Assembly (NCBI GenBank): GCA_017431165.1
Contig: JAFRLO010000001.1
Location: forward strand, 1 to 38,045
Length of the DNA: 38,045 nt
DNA from: Eggerthellaceae bacterium
GTDB taxonomy: Bacteria > Actinomycetota > Coriobacteriia > Coriobacteriales > Eggerthellaceae
Direction of reading: 5' to 3'
Part shown: in pieces, positions 8,526 through 17,425 of the stretch
Numbering within the stretch: the first letter of the stretch is position 1
How the letters are laid out: each line of letters opens with the position of its first letter
Position numbers and translations under genes: made by a program
Notes under the pieces: model-generated
Database searches by the model: none
What the model was told of the DNA's origin: nothing
Seen by the model: the letters and a program-made list of their open reading frames with translations, nothing else

Positions 8526-9305
8526 TTAGCTATTCACGCCACCATATCGGCGGTTTCTTCCTTGATAATCGAGCAATGCCCGTAAGAATTCGTACCTATC
8601 GAAATCGGGCCACAACACAGGAGTGCAATAGAATTCGGTATAAGCAAGCTGCCATAGCAGAAAATTCGAGATACGCATCTCGCCGCTCGTGCGAATGAGC
8701 AGATCCGGATCGGGAATATCAGCCGTATACAGCAGGCGGCTAAAGGATTCCTCATCGAGCGGGTCAGGTTTCTCGCCTGCCTGGACTGCCTTAATCGCAG
8801 CATCGGCATAAGCCTGCGCCGCATGCAGGATTTCGGCACGCGACCCATAGTTGACCGCGATGACCAACGTCATACCGTCGTTATCCTTGGTTTTCTCCCA
8901 TGCCTTCTGGAACGCATCGCGCGTCTTCTGTGGAAGACCGCTTGCATCGCCGATAGTCATGACGCGCACATGCTCTTCATGCAGACCATCGAGCTCGGCG
9001 AGCATCGTGACCGCAAACAGGTTCATCAGACCTGACACTTCATCAAGGGGCCGCTTCCAGTTCTCGGAAGAAAATGAATAGATGGTCAGGTAACGTATTC
9101 CCACATCGGAGGCCATGCGGATGCTTTCGCGTACCGCCTCGATACCTGCCTTATGCCCGAACAAGCGCTGCTTGCCTCGGATCTTCGCCCAACGACCGTT
9201 GCCATCCATGATAAGGGCGACGTGCTCGGGGATGCGTGCAAGGTCGAGTTGCGCAGGGTCGAGCCCTTCGGGAGGATCGGGGTAGATGTAGGAAAGCTCC
9301 TTCAT
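8526..9305 (-). CDS. uppS: isoprenyl transferase (undecaprenyl diphosphate synthase)
   Basis: A cis-prenyltransferase that extends farnesyl-PP with isopentenyl-PP to make the C55 lipid carrier for peptidoglycan and other wall polymers. The 259-residue product has MDGNGRWA (33-40, catalytic Asp34), IYSFSSENW (75-83), NYGSR (152-156) and RTSGEMRISNFLLWQ (205-219). These are all landmarks of the UppS fold and its pyrophosphate-binding arginines. Its ATG is two bases after the frr stop codon, so translation is likely coupled. Its substrate derives from the MEP pathway genes dxr and ispG in the same operon. Confidence 0.96.
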   Translation of the reverse strand: MKELSYIYPDPPEGLDPAQLDLARIPEHVALIMDGNGRWAKIRGKQRLFGHKAGIEAVRESIRMASDVGIRYLTIYSFSSENWKRPLDEVSGLMNLFAVTMLAELDGLHEEHVRVMTIGDASGLPQKTRDAFQKAWEKTKDNDGMTLVIAVNYGSRAEILHAAQAYADAAIKAVQAGEKPDPLDEESFSRLLYTADIPDPDLLIRTSGEMRISNFLLWQLAYTEFYCTPVLWPDFDRYEFLRALLDYQGRNRRYGGVNS

Positions 9306-9307
9306 GC

Positions 9308-9865
9308 TTAGATTTCCATCAGCTCCGCTTCTTTTTTCTTGTACAGCGTGTCGATTTCAGCGATGTACTTATCGGTCAGCTTCTGGACTTCCTTTTCAAG
9401 GCGGCTCTGCTCGTCCTCGGGCATAGCATCGTTCTTGCCGGCCTTGTCGATGGCGTTATTCGCATCACGGCGTACGTTACGAACGGCAACGCGCGCCTCT
9501 TCCGCATACGCCTTGCATTGCTTGGCGAGCTCGCGACGACGCTCCTCGGTTAATTGCGGGAACGGGAGACGGATGCACATGCCATCGTTCGAAGGATTGA
9601 CGCCCAGATCGCTTGCGATAATCGCCTTTTCGATGGATTTCAGCGTTGTCTTGTCCCATGGCTCGATAACCAAAAGATGCGCGTCGGGCGTTTTGACAGC
9701 AGCCATCTGGTTCACTGGAGTGGGAACACCGTAATAGTCGACCCTGATGCGATCGAGCACCATGGCATTCGCGCGACCCGTGCGGACAGCTCCGAAGTTG
9801 TCGCTTAACGCGGAAATGGTTTTCATCATATGCTCTTCGGCATTTTCAAGAATCTCGTGTGCCAT
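9308..9865 (-). CDS. frr: ribosome recycling factor
   Basis: RRF splits post-termination 70S ribosomes together with EF-G and GTP. The product is 185 residues, exactly the family's usual length. It shows the conserved N-terminal TGRANAMVLDRIRVDYYG, the central VNPSNDGMCIRLPFPQLTEERR and the RRDANNAIDK stretch that contacts rRNA. It follows pyrH by 15 bases and precedes uppS by two, the very common bacterial order pyrH-frr-uppS. Confidence 0.97.
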   Translation of the reverse strand: MAHEILENAEEHMMKTISALSDNFGAVRTGRANAMVLDRIRVDYYGVPTPVNQMAAVKTPDAHLLVIEPWDKTTLKSIEKAIIASDLGVNPSNDGMCIRLPFPQLTEERRRELAKQCKAYAEEARVAVRNVRRDANNAIDKAGKNDAMPEDEQSRLEKEVQKLTDKYIAEIDTLYKKKEAELMEI

Positions 9866-9880
9866 CGCTTTTCCTTTCTC

Positions 9881-10597
9881 CTACTCCACTATGGTGCCGA
9901 CGTTCTCGCCACGCAGGGCACGCTCGATATTGCCTTCGGCGGCGAGATTGAACACCATCATGCGCATGTTGTTGTCCATGCACAATGAAGTTGCCGTCGT
10001 ATCCATGACGTGCAATCCCTTATTGAGCACGTCCATATAGCTAAGCTTGTCGAACTTGACCGCATCGGGATTCTTCATCGGGTCGCTGTCATACACGCCA
10101 TCGACCTTCGTCGCCTTCATGAGGATTTCCGCATCGAGTTCGCATGCACGCAACGCAGCGGTGGTATCGGTGGTGAAATAAGGATTGCCTGTACCTGCAG
10201 CGAGGATGACGACGCGTCCCTTTTCCAGATGGCCGATTGCGCGACGGCGGATGTACGATTCGCAGACCTGTTGCATGGTGATTGCGCTTTGCACTCGCGT
10301 TTCAACGCCATGACGCTCGAATGCATCTTGCAAGGCAAGCGCGTTCATCACGGTAGCGAGCATACCCATATAATCGGCTTGGGCGCGATCCATCCCCTCG
10401 GCGCTTGCAGAAAGACCTCGGAAAATGTTGCCGCCGCCCACGACCACAGCGAGCTGAACTCCCCCATGGACAATCGTGGCAATCTGCTCTGCGAGATCGT
10501 TCACGACACGAGGGTCGATTCCATAACCCGCGTTGCCTGCTAAAGCCTCGCCAGACAATTTGAGCAAAACGCGCTTATAGCAATACTCTTCGGCCAT
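9881..10597 (-). CDS. pyrH: UMP kinase
   Basis: A bacterial uridylate kinase of the amino-acid-kinase fold, which phosphorylates UMP to UDP as a hexamer. The 238-residue sequence has KLSGEALAG near the start, the glycine-rich [11 protein letters not shown], and [16 protein letters not shown], which forms the UMP/ATP site. The ATG follows GAGGAGG at ten bases. It is the first gene of the seven-gene operon. In many bacteria rpsB and tsf precede it; here the upstream neighbour is htrA, closed by its own terminator. The 135-bp gap should hold the operon promoter. I see a possible -10 box (TAAAAT, about 45 bases upstream) but no convincing -35. Confidence 0.97.
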   Translation of the reverse strand: MAEEYCYKRVLLKLSGEALAGNAGYGIDPRVVNDLAEQIATIVHGGVQLAVVVGGGNIFRGLSASAEGMDRAQADYMGMLATVMNALALQDAFERHGVETRVQSAITMQQVCESYIRRRAIGHLEKGRVVILAAGTGNPYFTTDTTAALRACELDAEILMKATKVDGVYDSDPMKNPDAVKFDKLSYMDVLNKGLHVMDTTATSLCMDNNMRMMVFNLAAEGNIERALRGENVGTIVE

Positions 10598-10727
10598 AGT
10601 GCGAAAACCTCCTCAGATAGCTCGATTAAGGCATCCGTATTATTTTACCTGAAAACGCTTCGCTGCGACCCCTGCATGCACCCTTTCTCGTTGTTTTTTC
10701 AAACATGATTCGATGCTCTATATGAAT

Positions 10728-10763
10728 AAAGAAACGGCGCACCTGGTAATGCCAGATGCGCCG
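10728..10763 (-). terminator. Rho-independent terminator of htrA
   Basis: On the minus strand a 12-bp stem (10763-10752 with 10746-10735, one G-U pair), closed by a five-base loop, is followed by TTTCTTTATT. It begins about 28 bases after the htrA stop codon and separates htrA from the pyrH operon. Confidence 0.85.
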
Positions 10764-10790
10764 GAAACGAACGTTTGCAAATAACGTGTC

Positions 10791-12140
10791 TTACGGACGC
10801 GGTCCCCCGTTGAAGAATGAGGAGGCGTCGCGTTCAGAGCCGGATGACTCGGCTTTCCCCCCGCTTTCACCGAGCGTGACGGACAAATCAATCGACTTAC
10901 CATCACGATTGATGCCTAGCGTGACCGTGTCGCCAGGATTGCAGGCGCGCACGAAAACCATCACGTCACTTGACGATTCAACCTTCGAACCGTTGAATGA
11001 CACGATGATGTCTCCTGGCTGGAGGCCGGCATCCGCTGCCCCCGTCCCCTCGTTCACCGAGGCGACATAAGCGCCGGTGGTAGCAGAAAGCCCATTGCGC
11101 TGCGCCACTGAAGGAGTCACCGACGAAAGCGAAACTCCAAGCTGCGCGTGGGTTGGCGTCTCGCCCTTGATGAGCTTTTCGGCTAAGGGAATCGCGTAGT
11201 TAACGGGAATCGCGAAACCGACACCGGAATAGTTGCCCGAATACGAGGTGATGAGCGTGTTGATACCGATGAGTTCGCCATTGCTGTTCACGAGCGCGCC
11301 ACCCGAGTTGCCGGGGTTGATGGCGGCATCGGTCTGGATCATATTCGCGTAGATGGTGGTTTCTCCTGTCGTGCTATCGGCCATCACCTGAGAGCGGCTC
11401 GTCGCTGAAACGACACCTGTCGCAACGGATTGCTCGAGACCGAAGGGGCTGCCGATAGTCATGACCCATTCGCCAATATGCAGGGCGTCCGAATCTCCGA
11501 TTTCGATCGGCGTGAGGCCCGAAGCCCCTTTGGCTTTGATGACCGCGATGTCGGAGCTGGAATCGTATCCTACGACCTCTGCCTCGAACTCGTCACCGCC
11601 AACGGTAACGATCAAGGCATCGGAATCTGCAATCACATGGTAGTTCGTGATGATGTAACCATCCTCAGTAAGCACGACACCGCTTCCGAGCGAAGACTGG
11701 GTCAGTGTCGATGACTGAGAATCGCTGCTACCCTGCCCACCATATCCATAGCCGTAATAGCCATAGCCACCCCGTGATGACTCACGCGTATACACATCGA
11801 TTGCTGCGATGGAAGGAAGCGCCTTCTCCGCAACGACTTGTGCTAACGTCGCGTTTTCTCCTTCAACCGTGATCGTCGATGCGGACGAGCCTGATCCGAC
11901 TGAAACCGTCGTGCCTTTTGCGCCAAACAAATCGCTAATGGCGCTTGGAAGCACGTCGAAATGTTTGGCAGCAGCAAGACCGCCAGTTCCAAGTGCGAGC
12001 GCAACCAAAGCGCCTGCGAAAGCGGTAAAGAACACGCGCACGCCGCTTATAGGCTTTTTGACCTTTTGCGGAGCCGCGGTAGCGAAATCAAACTGATTGT
12101 CCGTTGCCTCATTGAAATAGTTGCTCTCGTTTTCAGCCAT
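10791..12140 (-). CDS. htrA: HtrA/DegP-family serine protease with PDZ domain
   Basis: An S1C-family envelope quality-control protease. The 449-residue product has a cytoplasmic N-terminus, one membrane segment (about 34-58), an extracellular trypsin-like domain and one C-terminal PDZ domain (about 330-425). The catalytic triad is His168 (TNYHVIADSD), Asp197 (SSSDIAVIK) and Ser279 (NPGNSGG). Residues about 122-142 form a Gly/Tyr-rich tract (GGYGYYGYGYGG) before the protease core, which is unusual. The frame is open upstream to 12344. I chose ATG 12140 because AAGGAG precedes it and the upstream part has no family character and overlaps the lysA promoter region. Confidence 0.95.
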   Translation of the reverse strand: MAENESNYFNEATDNQFDFATAAPQKVKKPISGVRVFFTAFAGALVALALGTGGLAAAKHFDVLPSAISDLFGAKGTTVSVGSGSSASTITVEGENATLAQVVAEKALPSIAAIDVYTRESSRGGYGYYGYGYGGQGSSDSQSSTLTQSSLGSGVVLTEDGYIITNYHVIADSDALIVTVGGDEFEAEVVGYDSSSDIAVIKAKGASGLTPIEIGDSDALHIGEWVMTIGSPFGLEQSVATGVVSATSRSQVMADSTTGETTIYANMIQTDAAINPGNSGGALVNSNGELIGINTLITSYSGNYSGVGFAIPVNYAIPLAEKLIKGETPTHAQLGVSLSSVTPSVAQRNGLSATTGAYVASVNEGTGAADAGLQPGDIIVSFNGSKVESSSDVMVFVRACNPGDTVTLGINRDGKSIDLSVTLGESGGKAESSGSERDASSFFNGGPRP

Positions 12141-12224
12141 GTGATGTTGCTCCTTGCATATTCCTTTACGAGAATCCCATGCGAGTCGTTCTCGAAGTCT
12201 CTTGCTGTAAACCTTAGCTAAGCT

Positions 12225-12253
12225 ACGATACCACGAAGCATCCTTTCCGTAAA
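12225..12253 (-). promoter_or_regulatory. candidate promoter of htrA
   Basis: Minus strand: TTTACG (12253-12248), a 17-base spacer, TATCGT (12230-12225). Each box matches four of six consensus bases at ideal spacing, and the site lies about 85 bases before the htrA start in the htrA/lysA divergent gap. It is moderate evidence only. Confidence 0.4.
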
Positions 12254-12320
12254 AAATCCCAGAATAATGCCACCTTCCATCCATGAAACGTTCAAACAGG
12301 ACAGGATAAACCTTTAAAGA

Positions 12321-12329
12321 TGCTAGACT
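12321..12329 (+). promoter_or_regulatory. candidate extended -10 promoter of lysA
   Basis: TGC-TAGACT fits an extended -10 element about 40 bases before the lysA ATG. No acceptable -35 box lies 16-18 bases upstream, so the call is tentative. No lysine riboswitch-like structure is apparent in the short leader. Confidence 0.3.
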
Positions 12330-12368
12330 GTGCGCATCCATCACCCACCAATAAGGGAAGGAACGACC

Positions 12369-13727
12369 ATGTCGCTTGCTGCATCTGATAGAAGCAAACA
12401 GCCCGACAATCGCACTACAATGGAACTCGGGAAAGTGCTACCGAAGACCGCCGAAGTGCACGATGGCCACCTGTTTATCGGCGGCGTTGATATGGTAGAA
12501 CTGGCTAAGCAGCAGGGCACTGCCCTCTACGTATTCGACCAAGCTGATCTCGAAGATCGAATGCGCACGTTCCGCAGCGCGTTCGAAAGCCGTTACCCCA
12601 ACAGCGGCATCATCTTCGCTTCGAAGGCTTTCCAAAACAAGGAAATGGTCCGACTTTTAGCGCAAGAAGGGTTGTATATGGACTCCTCGGGCGGCGGCGA
12701 GCTTGCCTGCGCGCTTGCATGCGGTTACGACCCGAAGAATGTTTTTTTGCATGGCAACAATAAAACCGAGCGCGAATTGCGCGAAGCTATCGAGGCGGGC
12801 GTTGGCCGCATCATCATAGATAGCCGTATCGAGCTTGCGCGCATCTCCCGCATCGCTGGTGAACTTGGCGTTGTTCAGCCCATCTATATGCGCATCACGC
12901 CTGGCGTGGAAGCAGATACGCATGATTACATCATCACCGGCTCAGAGGATTCAAAGTTCGGATTCACCATCGGCATGGATGATTTCGCGTTCCGCTGCGT
13001 GGCGGACGTGCTGGCTGCTCCGCATGTTGAACTTAAGGGTTTCCATTGCCATATCGGCTCTCAGATCTTTGATCTGTCATCGTTTAGAGAAGCGGCATTC
13101 ATCATGGTTGAGTTCATGGCCCGCGTAAATCGCGAGTACGGCCTGGCACTTGACGAGTTGGATTTGGGCGGCGGGCTCGGCATCGCTTATAAAGCGGAGG
13201 ACAATCCGCCATCAATCGATGATTTCGCAGAGATGACCACAACGGCCGTCCGTGATGCTTGTGCGCAATTCGGTTTACCGCTGCCGCGTTTGTACGTGGA
13301 GCCGGGACGCAGCCTCGTGGCAAATCCCGGTGTAACGCTCTACACCATCGGCATCATGAAAACACTACCGGATATCCGCAAGTACGTCGCCATCGACGGC
13401 GGTATGTCCGATAACATCCGCACGGCATTGTATGGTGCAAGCTATGAGCCCGTCATAGCGAATAAAGCTGACCAGCCACGCACCGAGATCATCACGCTGT
13501 GCGGAAAGCACTGCGAGAGCGGCGACGTGGTAGTCGTCGATATGCCCATCCAGACGCCTGAGGTCGGCGATATCGTCTGCGTGTTCTGCACGGGCGCATA
13601 TTGTTATACAATGTCGAGTACTTATAATGGGCAGCCGCGTCCAGCCATCGTGTTCGTAAAAGACGGCGAGGCACGCGTGGTAACCAGACGCGAAACCTAC
13701 GAAGATCTGATGGCTCGCGATTTGTAA
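12369..13727 (+). CDS. lysA: diaminopimelate decarboxylase
   Basis: LysA removes CO2 from meso-diaminopimelate to give L-lysine, the last step of lysine synthesis. The 452-residue product is a fold-type III PLP enzyme. Lys86 in FASKAFQNKE binds PLP; FHCHIGSQ (225-232), the glycine loop GGGLG (267-271), EPGRSLV (311-317) and CGKHCESGD (378-386, with the dimer-contributed Cys382) complete the site. I chose ATG 12369, which has AAGGA six bases upstream, over an in-frame start at 12330. hom follows after 72 bases, so lysine and threonine/methionine branches of the aspartate pathway are adjacent. Confidence 0.96.
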   Translation: MSLAASDRSKQPDNRTTMELGKVLPKTAEVHDGHLFIGGVDMVELAKQQGTALYVFDQADLEDRMRTFRSAFESRYPNSGIIFASKAFQNKEMVRLLAQEGLYMDSSGGGELACALACGYDPKNVFLHGNNKTERELREAIEAGVGRIIIDSRIELARISRIAGELGVVQPIYMRITPGVEADTHDYIITGSEDSKFGFTIGMDDFAFRCVADVLAAPHVELKGFHCHIGSQIFDLSSFREAAFIMVEFMARVNREYGLALDELDLGGGLGIAYKAEDNPPSIDDFAEMTTTAVRDACAQFGLPLPRLYVEPGRSLVANPGVTLYTIGIMKTLPDIRKYVAIDGGMSDNIRTALYGASYEPVIANKADQPRTEIITLCGKHCESGDVVVVDMPIQTPEVGDIVCVFCTGAYCYTMSSTYNGQPRPAIVFVKDGEARVVTRRETYEDLMARDL

Positions 13728-13748
13728 GTCCGTTAAGCATAGTAACAA

Positions 13749-13778
13749 CGCCGTTTAGTGCACATGCGGCAAACGGCG
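13749..13778 (+). other. hairpin between lysA and hom
   Basis: CGCCGTTT (13749-13756) and AAACGGCG (13771-13778) form a perfect 8-bp stem with a 14-base loop, 22 bases upstream of the hom start. No T-run follows, so it is not a standard terminator. It could protect the lysA 3' end or tune hom translation. Confidence 0.4.
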
Positions 13779-13799
13779 AGACAGTAGAAGGAGACGAAC

Positions 13800-15083
13800 A
13801 TGGCAGTGAAAATCGGTTTGGTCGGGACGGGCACCGTCGGCGGCGGTTGCATCGATATCATCCTGGCGCATCAGGCAGACTTCAAGAAGCATTATGGCAT
13901 CGACATCGAGCTTGCTCGTGTATGCTCATTGGACAGGTCAGAGTCTGACGCTCATGGTGTAGGCGACCGTTTCACCGACAATTTCAACGACATCATCAAT
14001 GACCCCGATATCGACATCGTGATCGAGCTTATCGGCGGCACGACTTTCGCACGCACTGTCGTGACGAACGCGCTTTCGGCTGGCAAACATGTCGTTACTG
14101 CCAACAAAGCGCTCATGGCCACCTATGGCGAGGAAATCATGGACCTTGCCAAGAAGAATGGCCGCGAGATTCTCTTCGAGGCGAGCGTGGGCGGCGGCAT
14201 CCCCATTATCGATCCGCTGAAGCACTCCCTCATCGCGAACGAAATCTCAACTGTCATGGGCATCGTAAACGGTACGACGAACTACATGCTGACCCGCATG
14301 GTCGAAACCGGCATGAGCTACGACGACGCCTTGAAGGAAGCCCAGGACTTGGGCTATGCCGAGTTCGACCCCTCCGCTGATGTTGACGGCCATGATGCCG
14401 CAGCAAAAATCGCTATCTTGGCATCTATCGCATTCAACAGCCGCGTGACCATCGATGACGTATACACCGAGGGCATCCGCAACCTCACACCAACCGATAT
14501 CGACGCTGCTGCCGATATGGGTTATGCCGTGAAGCTTTTGGCCATCGGCAACCGCACGGCGAACGGCATCGATGTGCGCGTGCATCCTACGATGATTCCG
14601 GTCAAGCATCAGCTAGCGAACGTCAATGGTGTCATGAACGCCATCTACGTCATCGGTGACGCTGTGGGCGAAACGATGTTCTTCGGCGCGGGCGCAGGTT
14701 CGGGCCCGGCTGCGAGCGCTGTCATGGGTGACGTACTGGAAATGGCGCGCCACATCCAGATGGGTACTGGCCCGCTGGTCGGCTGCACCTGCACGGACGA
14801 TTTGCCCATCATGCCAATCGACGAGATTGAGACCAAGTACTATATCCGCTTCACGGTGAAGGATCGCCCAGGCGTTCTTGCAAGCGTGGCACGCGTGTTT
14901 GCCGACAACGGCGTCAGCTTGTATTCGGTTGTACAACGCGGTCAAGCAGGTGCCGAGGAAGTCGATTTGCTGTACGTGACGCACGAAGCGAAGGAGAAGG
15001 CCATCCGCACGGCACTCGCCTATATCCAAGAGCTGCCCGATGTACTTTTGAAGGAGCCTTCACTCATTCGCGTCGAGGACTAA
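13800..15083 (+). CDS. hom: homoserine dehydrogenase with C-terminal ACT domain
   Basis: Hom reduces aspartate semialdehyde to homoserine with NAD(P)H, leading to threonine and methionine. The 427-residue product has the Rossmann loop GLVGTGTVGGG (6-16), the conserved NKALMATYG, the catalytic region EASVGGGIPII and VNGTTNYML, and the AEFDPSADVDGHDAAAK signature that includes the catalytic Asp and Lys. Residues about 347-427 form an ACT domain, usually the site of threonine feedback inhibition. The ATG follows GAAGGAG at six bases. It is co-oriented with lysA, and the methyltransferase gene follows after eight bases. Confidence 0.97.
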   Translation: MAVKIGLVGTGTVGGGCIDIILAHQADFKKHYGIDIELARVCSLDRSESDAHGVGDRFTDNFNDIINDPDIDIVIELIGGTTFARTVVTNALSAGKHVVTANKALMATYGEEIMDLAKKNGREILFEASVGGGIPIIDPLKHSLIANEISTVMGIVNGTTNYMLTRMVETGMSYDDALKEAQDLGYAEFDPSADVDGHDAAAKIAILASIAFNSRVTIDDVYTEGIRNLTPTDIDAAADMGYAVKLLAIGNRTANGIDVRVHPTMIPVKHQLANVNGVMNAIYVIGDAVGETMFFGAGAGSGPAASAVMGDVLEMARHIQMGTGPLVGCTCTDDLPIMPIDEIETKYYIRFTVKDRPGVLASVARVFADNGVSLYSVVQRGQAGAEEVDLLYVTHEAKEKAIRTALAYIQELPDVLLKEPSLIRVED

Positions 15084-15091
15084 CGGAACGC

Positions 15092-17377
15092 TTGAAGCAA
15101 AGCCCCACAAACCACGTTGAGAAGCTCGATTCGCTCGAGTTCTTCGCACCATGCCCGCAAGGCTTAAGCCCACTCGCCGCACAGGAAATCCGCGCGATGC
15201 GCATCAAAGTGCGCCCTGTGAAGACAGGCGTGGGTTTTTTCGGAAGCATCGCTGACGCGTATCGGGTATGCCTGTTTGCACGAACCGTTTCCCGTGTTCT
15301 GCTCATTTTGGCGCGATTCGATGCTTCTGATGGCGATGCTTTGTATCGAAACGCATATGGGATTCCGTGGGAAGAACATGTTGGCCATAATGCGACGATT
15401 GCAGTAAGCGCTACGGGAACCAACGATAAGCTGCGAAATACCCAGTTCACAGCGCTACGCCTGAAGGATGCCATCTGCGATCGATTGCGTGAAGTCACAG
15501 GTGAGCGACCAGATATCAGCAGGCACGATGCGGATCTGACGTTTACCGTTGCCTTACGTGGCAATCGCGCCACCGTTTCACTCAACCTGGCCGGTCCGCC
15601 ACTGCATCAGCGAAACTACCGTTTGCACACCACCGGCGTAGCAGCACCCTTAAAAGAAACCCTCGCAGCAGGCATGCTCTTACTCGCCGATTGGCCGCGG
15701 CTTGCAAAGGAAGACAAGGCATTCCTCGATCCGATGTGCGGAAGCGGAACAATCGCCATAGAGGCGGCGATGATTGCCGCGGACATCGCACCCGGCCTTT
15801 TACGCACTTCATGGGGTTTCACGGCATGGAGACAGCACGATGCCCTTGCATGGGAAGCGCTTTTGTACGAAGCGCGAGAGCGTCGTGATGCTGGGCTGAA
15901 GACGATGCCACCTATCTTCGCGCAGGATGTCGACCCCGTTGCACTCGATGCAGCACGCGAAAACGTCCGCGAAGCACATCTGGATGGCTGTATCGCATTC
16001 ACTTGCGCTGATGTGTGCGCTATGCAAGCTGCACCTGCGACTTCGGGTTTGATTGCAACTAACCCTCCGTACGGCGAGCGTTTATTCGCGCAAGCGCAGC
16101 TGCCCGCTTTATACGCAGGTTTCTCCAGCACGCTACGCAAGCATTTCCAAACATGGTCACTTGCTATCATCACACCTGATGAATCCATCGATAACCTAAT
16201 CGGATTCACTTCGAGCGCTGCATGTTCGGTATTCAACGGACCCATTCCGACCCAGGTGCGTCTGTACGACTGTGCGCAAACGAGAGCATCAACGCTCGCG
16301 GAGATCACGATCGGAGATGCTGAGCTTACCGTCTTCGATGTCAACAGCCAGCAGTTCGCCAATCGTCTGAAGCGCCGATTCGCCCATCTTCGGAAATGGG
16401 CGCGTCGAAACGACATTCACTGCTATCGGGTCTACGATGCCGACCTACCGGACTACAACGTCGCCATTGATTTATATGAATGTTCGACATCGACAGAAAA
16501 CGCTGATCAAGGTTCTTGGTTCGCGGTCGTCTACGAGTATGCCGCCCCGAGCTCTGTCGATCCATTCCGCGCGCAGCAGCGCATAAGTGATGTGCTCGCG
16601 ATTGCGCCCTTTGTGTTGGGCATCGAAAGCTCGCATGTGTTCTTCAAGCAGCGTAGGCGCTCAGGAGGGCAATATCGCGCCGATGAGCAGCGCACCCGTT
16701 TCACCATTACGACCGAAGAGCATGGATTGCACTTCGAGCTCAATCTTTCCGATTACCTCGACACAGGTCTGTTCCTCGACCATCGGCTTGTCCGAGAGCT
16801 TATCCAAAAGCGTACCGAAAGCATGATTGCCGATGACCCCGCATTCACCGAAAGCCATCCATTGCGTTTCTTGAACCTGTTCTGCTATACGGGTTCGGCT
16901 ACTGTGCACGCCGCAGCCGGCGGTGCACTGAAAACGACAAGCGTCGATCTCTCCCAGACATATCTCGCGTGTGCGCAACAAAACATGCGGCTCAACGGTT
17001 TCACGGGAAAGACGCATCGGTTCGAGCGCGCCGATTGCATGCAATGGATTAAAGAGGCACGTCGTGGGAAGCAACGGTGGGATCTCGTCTTCGTCGACCC
17101 GCCCGCATTCTCGAACTCCAAGAAGATGGGAAAACGCATCTTCGATATCCAACGTGACCATGTGGAGCTACTCGTAGGGGTTTCTCGCTTGCTCGCACGT
17201 GGCGGACAGGCGATCTTCTCATGCAACCTCCGTACGTTCAAAGCGGATTATGAAGCACTGGAAAAACTCGGTGTAGAACTTATCGACATCACCGAGCAGA
17301 CCATCGATGAGGATTTTTCGAGGAATCAGCGTATTCATCACTGCTTCATCCTCAACCGTATCGCACGTAACGACTAG
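15092..17377 (+). CDS. rlmL: bifunctional 23S rRNA methyltransferase RlmKL (m7G2069 / m2G2445)
   Basis: A 761-residue fusion of two SAM-dependent methyltransferases. Residues about 15-175 form the THUMP RNA-binding domain. The RlmL module follows, with DPMCGSGTIAIEAAMIA (213-229) and catalytic NPPYG (324-328). The C-terminal RlmK module has LNLFCYTGSATVHAA (594-608) and VDPPAFSNSKKMG (668-680). E. coli RlmKL, which modifies G2445 and G2069 of helix 74, has the same order at about 700 residues. The start is a TTG eight bases after the hom stop. The first ATG (codon 36) would remove part of the THUMP domain. Translation is probably coupled to hom. Confidence 0.93.
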   Translation: MKQSPTNHVEKLDSLEFFAPCPQGLSPLAAQEIRAMRIKVRPVKTGVGFFGSIADAYRVCLFARTVSRVLLILARFDASDGDALYRNAYGIPWEEHVGHNATIAVSATGTNDKLRNTQFTALRLKDAICDRLREVTGERPDISRHDADLTFTVALRGNRATVSLNLAGPPLHQRNYRLHTTGVAAPLKETLAAGMLLLADWPRLAKEDKAFLDPMCGSGTIAIEAAMIAADIAPGLLRTSWGFTAWRQHDALAWEALLYEARERRDAGLKTMPPIFAQDVDPVALDAARENVREAHLDGCIAFTCADVCAMQAAPATSGLIATNPPYGERLFAQAQLPALYAGFSSTLRKHFQTWSLAIITPDESIDNLIGFTSSAACSVFNGPIPTQVRLYDCAQTRASTLAEITIGDAELTVFDVNSQQFANRLKRRFAHLRKWARRNDIHCYRVYDADLPDYNVAIDLYECSTSTENADQGSWFAVVYEYAAPSSVDPFRAQQRISDVLAIAPFVLGIESSHVFFKQRRRSGGQYRADEQRTRFTITTEEHGLHFELNLSDYLDTGLFLDHRLVRELIQKRTESMIADDPAFTESHPLRFLNLFCYTGSATVHAAAGGALKTTSVDLSQTYLACAQQNMRLNGFTGKTHRFERADCMQWIKEARRGKQRWDLVFVDPPAFSNSKKMGKRIFDIQRDHVELLVGVSRLLARGGQAIFSCNLRTFKADYEALEKLGVELIDITEQTIDEDFSRNQRIHHCFILNRIARND

Positions 17378-17378
17378 C

Positions 17379-17400
17379 CTACGGTATGATAGACCCGTAG
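17379..17400 (+). promoter_or_regulatory. candidate promoter -10 element framed by an inverted repeat
   Basis: CTACGG (17379-17384) and CCGTAG (17395-17400) are perfect inverted arms that frame TATGAT (17385-17390), a good -10 box. Transcription would start near 17397, about 29 bases before the ATG of the downstream gene. No clear -35 box is present. The repeat could be an operator for that gene, or a weak hairpin after rlmL. Confidence 0.4.
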
Positions 17401-17425
17401 ACCACGACGACGTTAGGAGGCTGCT

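Noticed and set aside
12141..12344. 68-residue N-terminal extension of HtrA
   Set aside because: It would run into the lysA promoter region and put a non-homologous segment before the short cytoplasmic tail; AAGGAG supports ATG 12140.
12141..12368. Lysine riboswitch upstream of lysA
   Set aside because: The predicted leader is only about 33 bases and no multi-stem junction is visible.
15616..16416. Open frame of 266 codons on the minus strand inside the RlmKL gene
   Set aside because: No ribosome-binding site, Ser/Arg/Ala-rich translation, and complete overlap with conserved methyltransferase motifs on the other strand.
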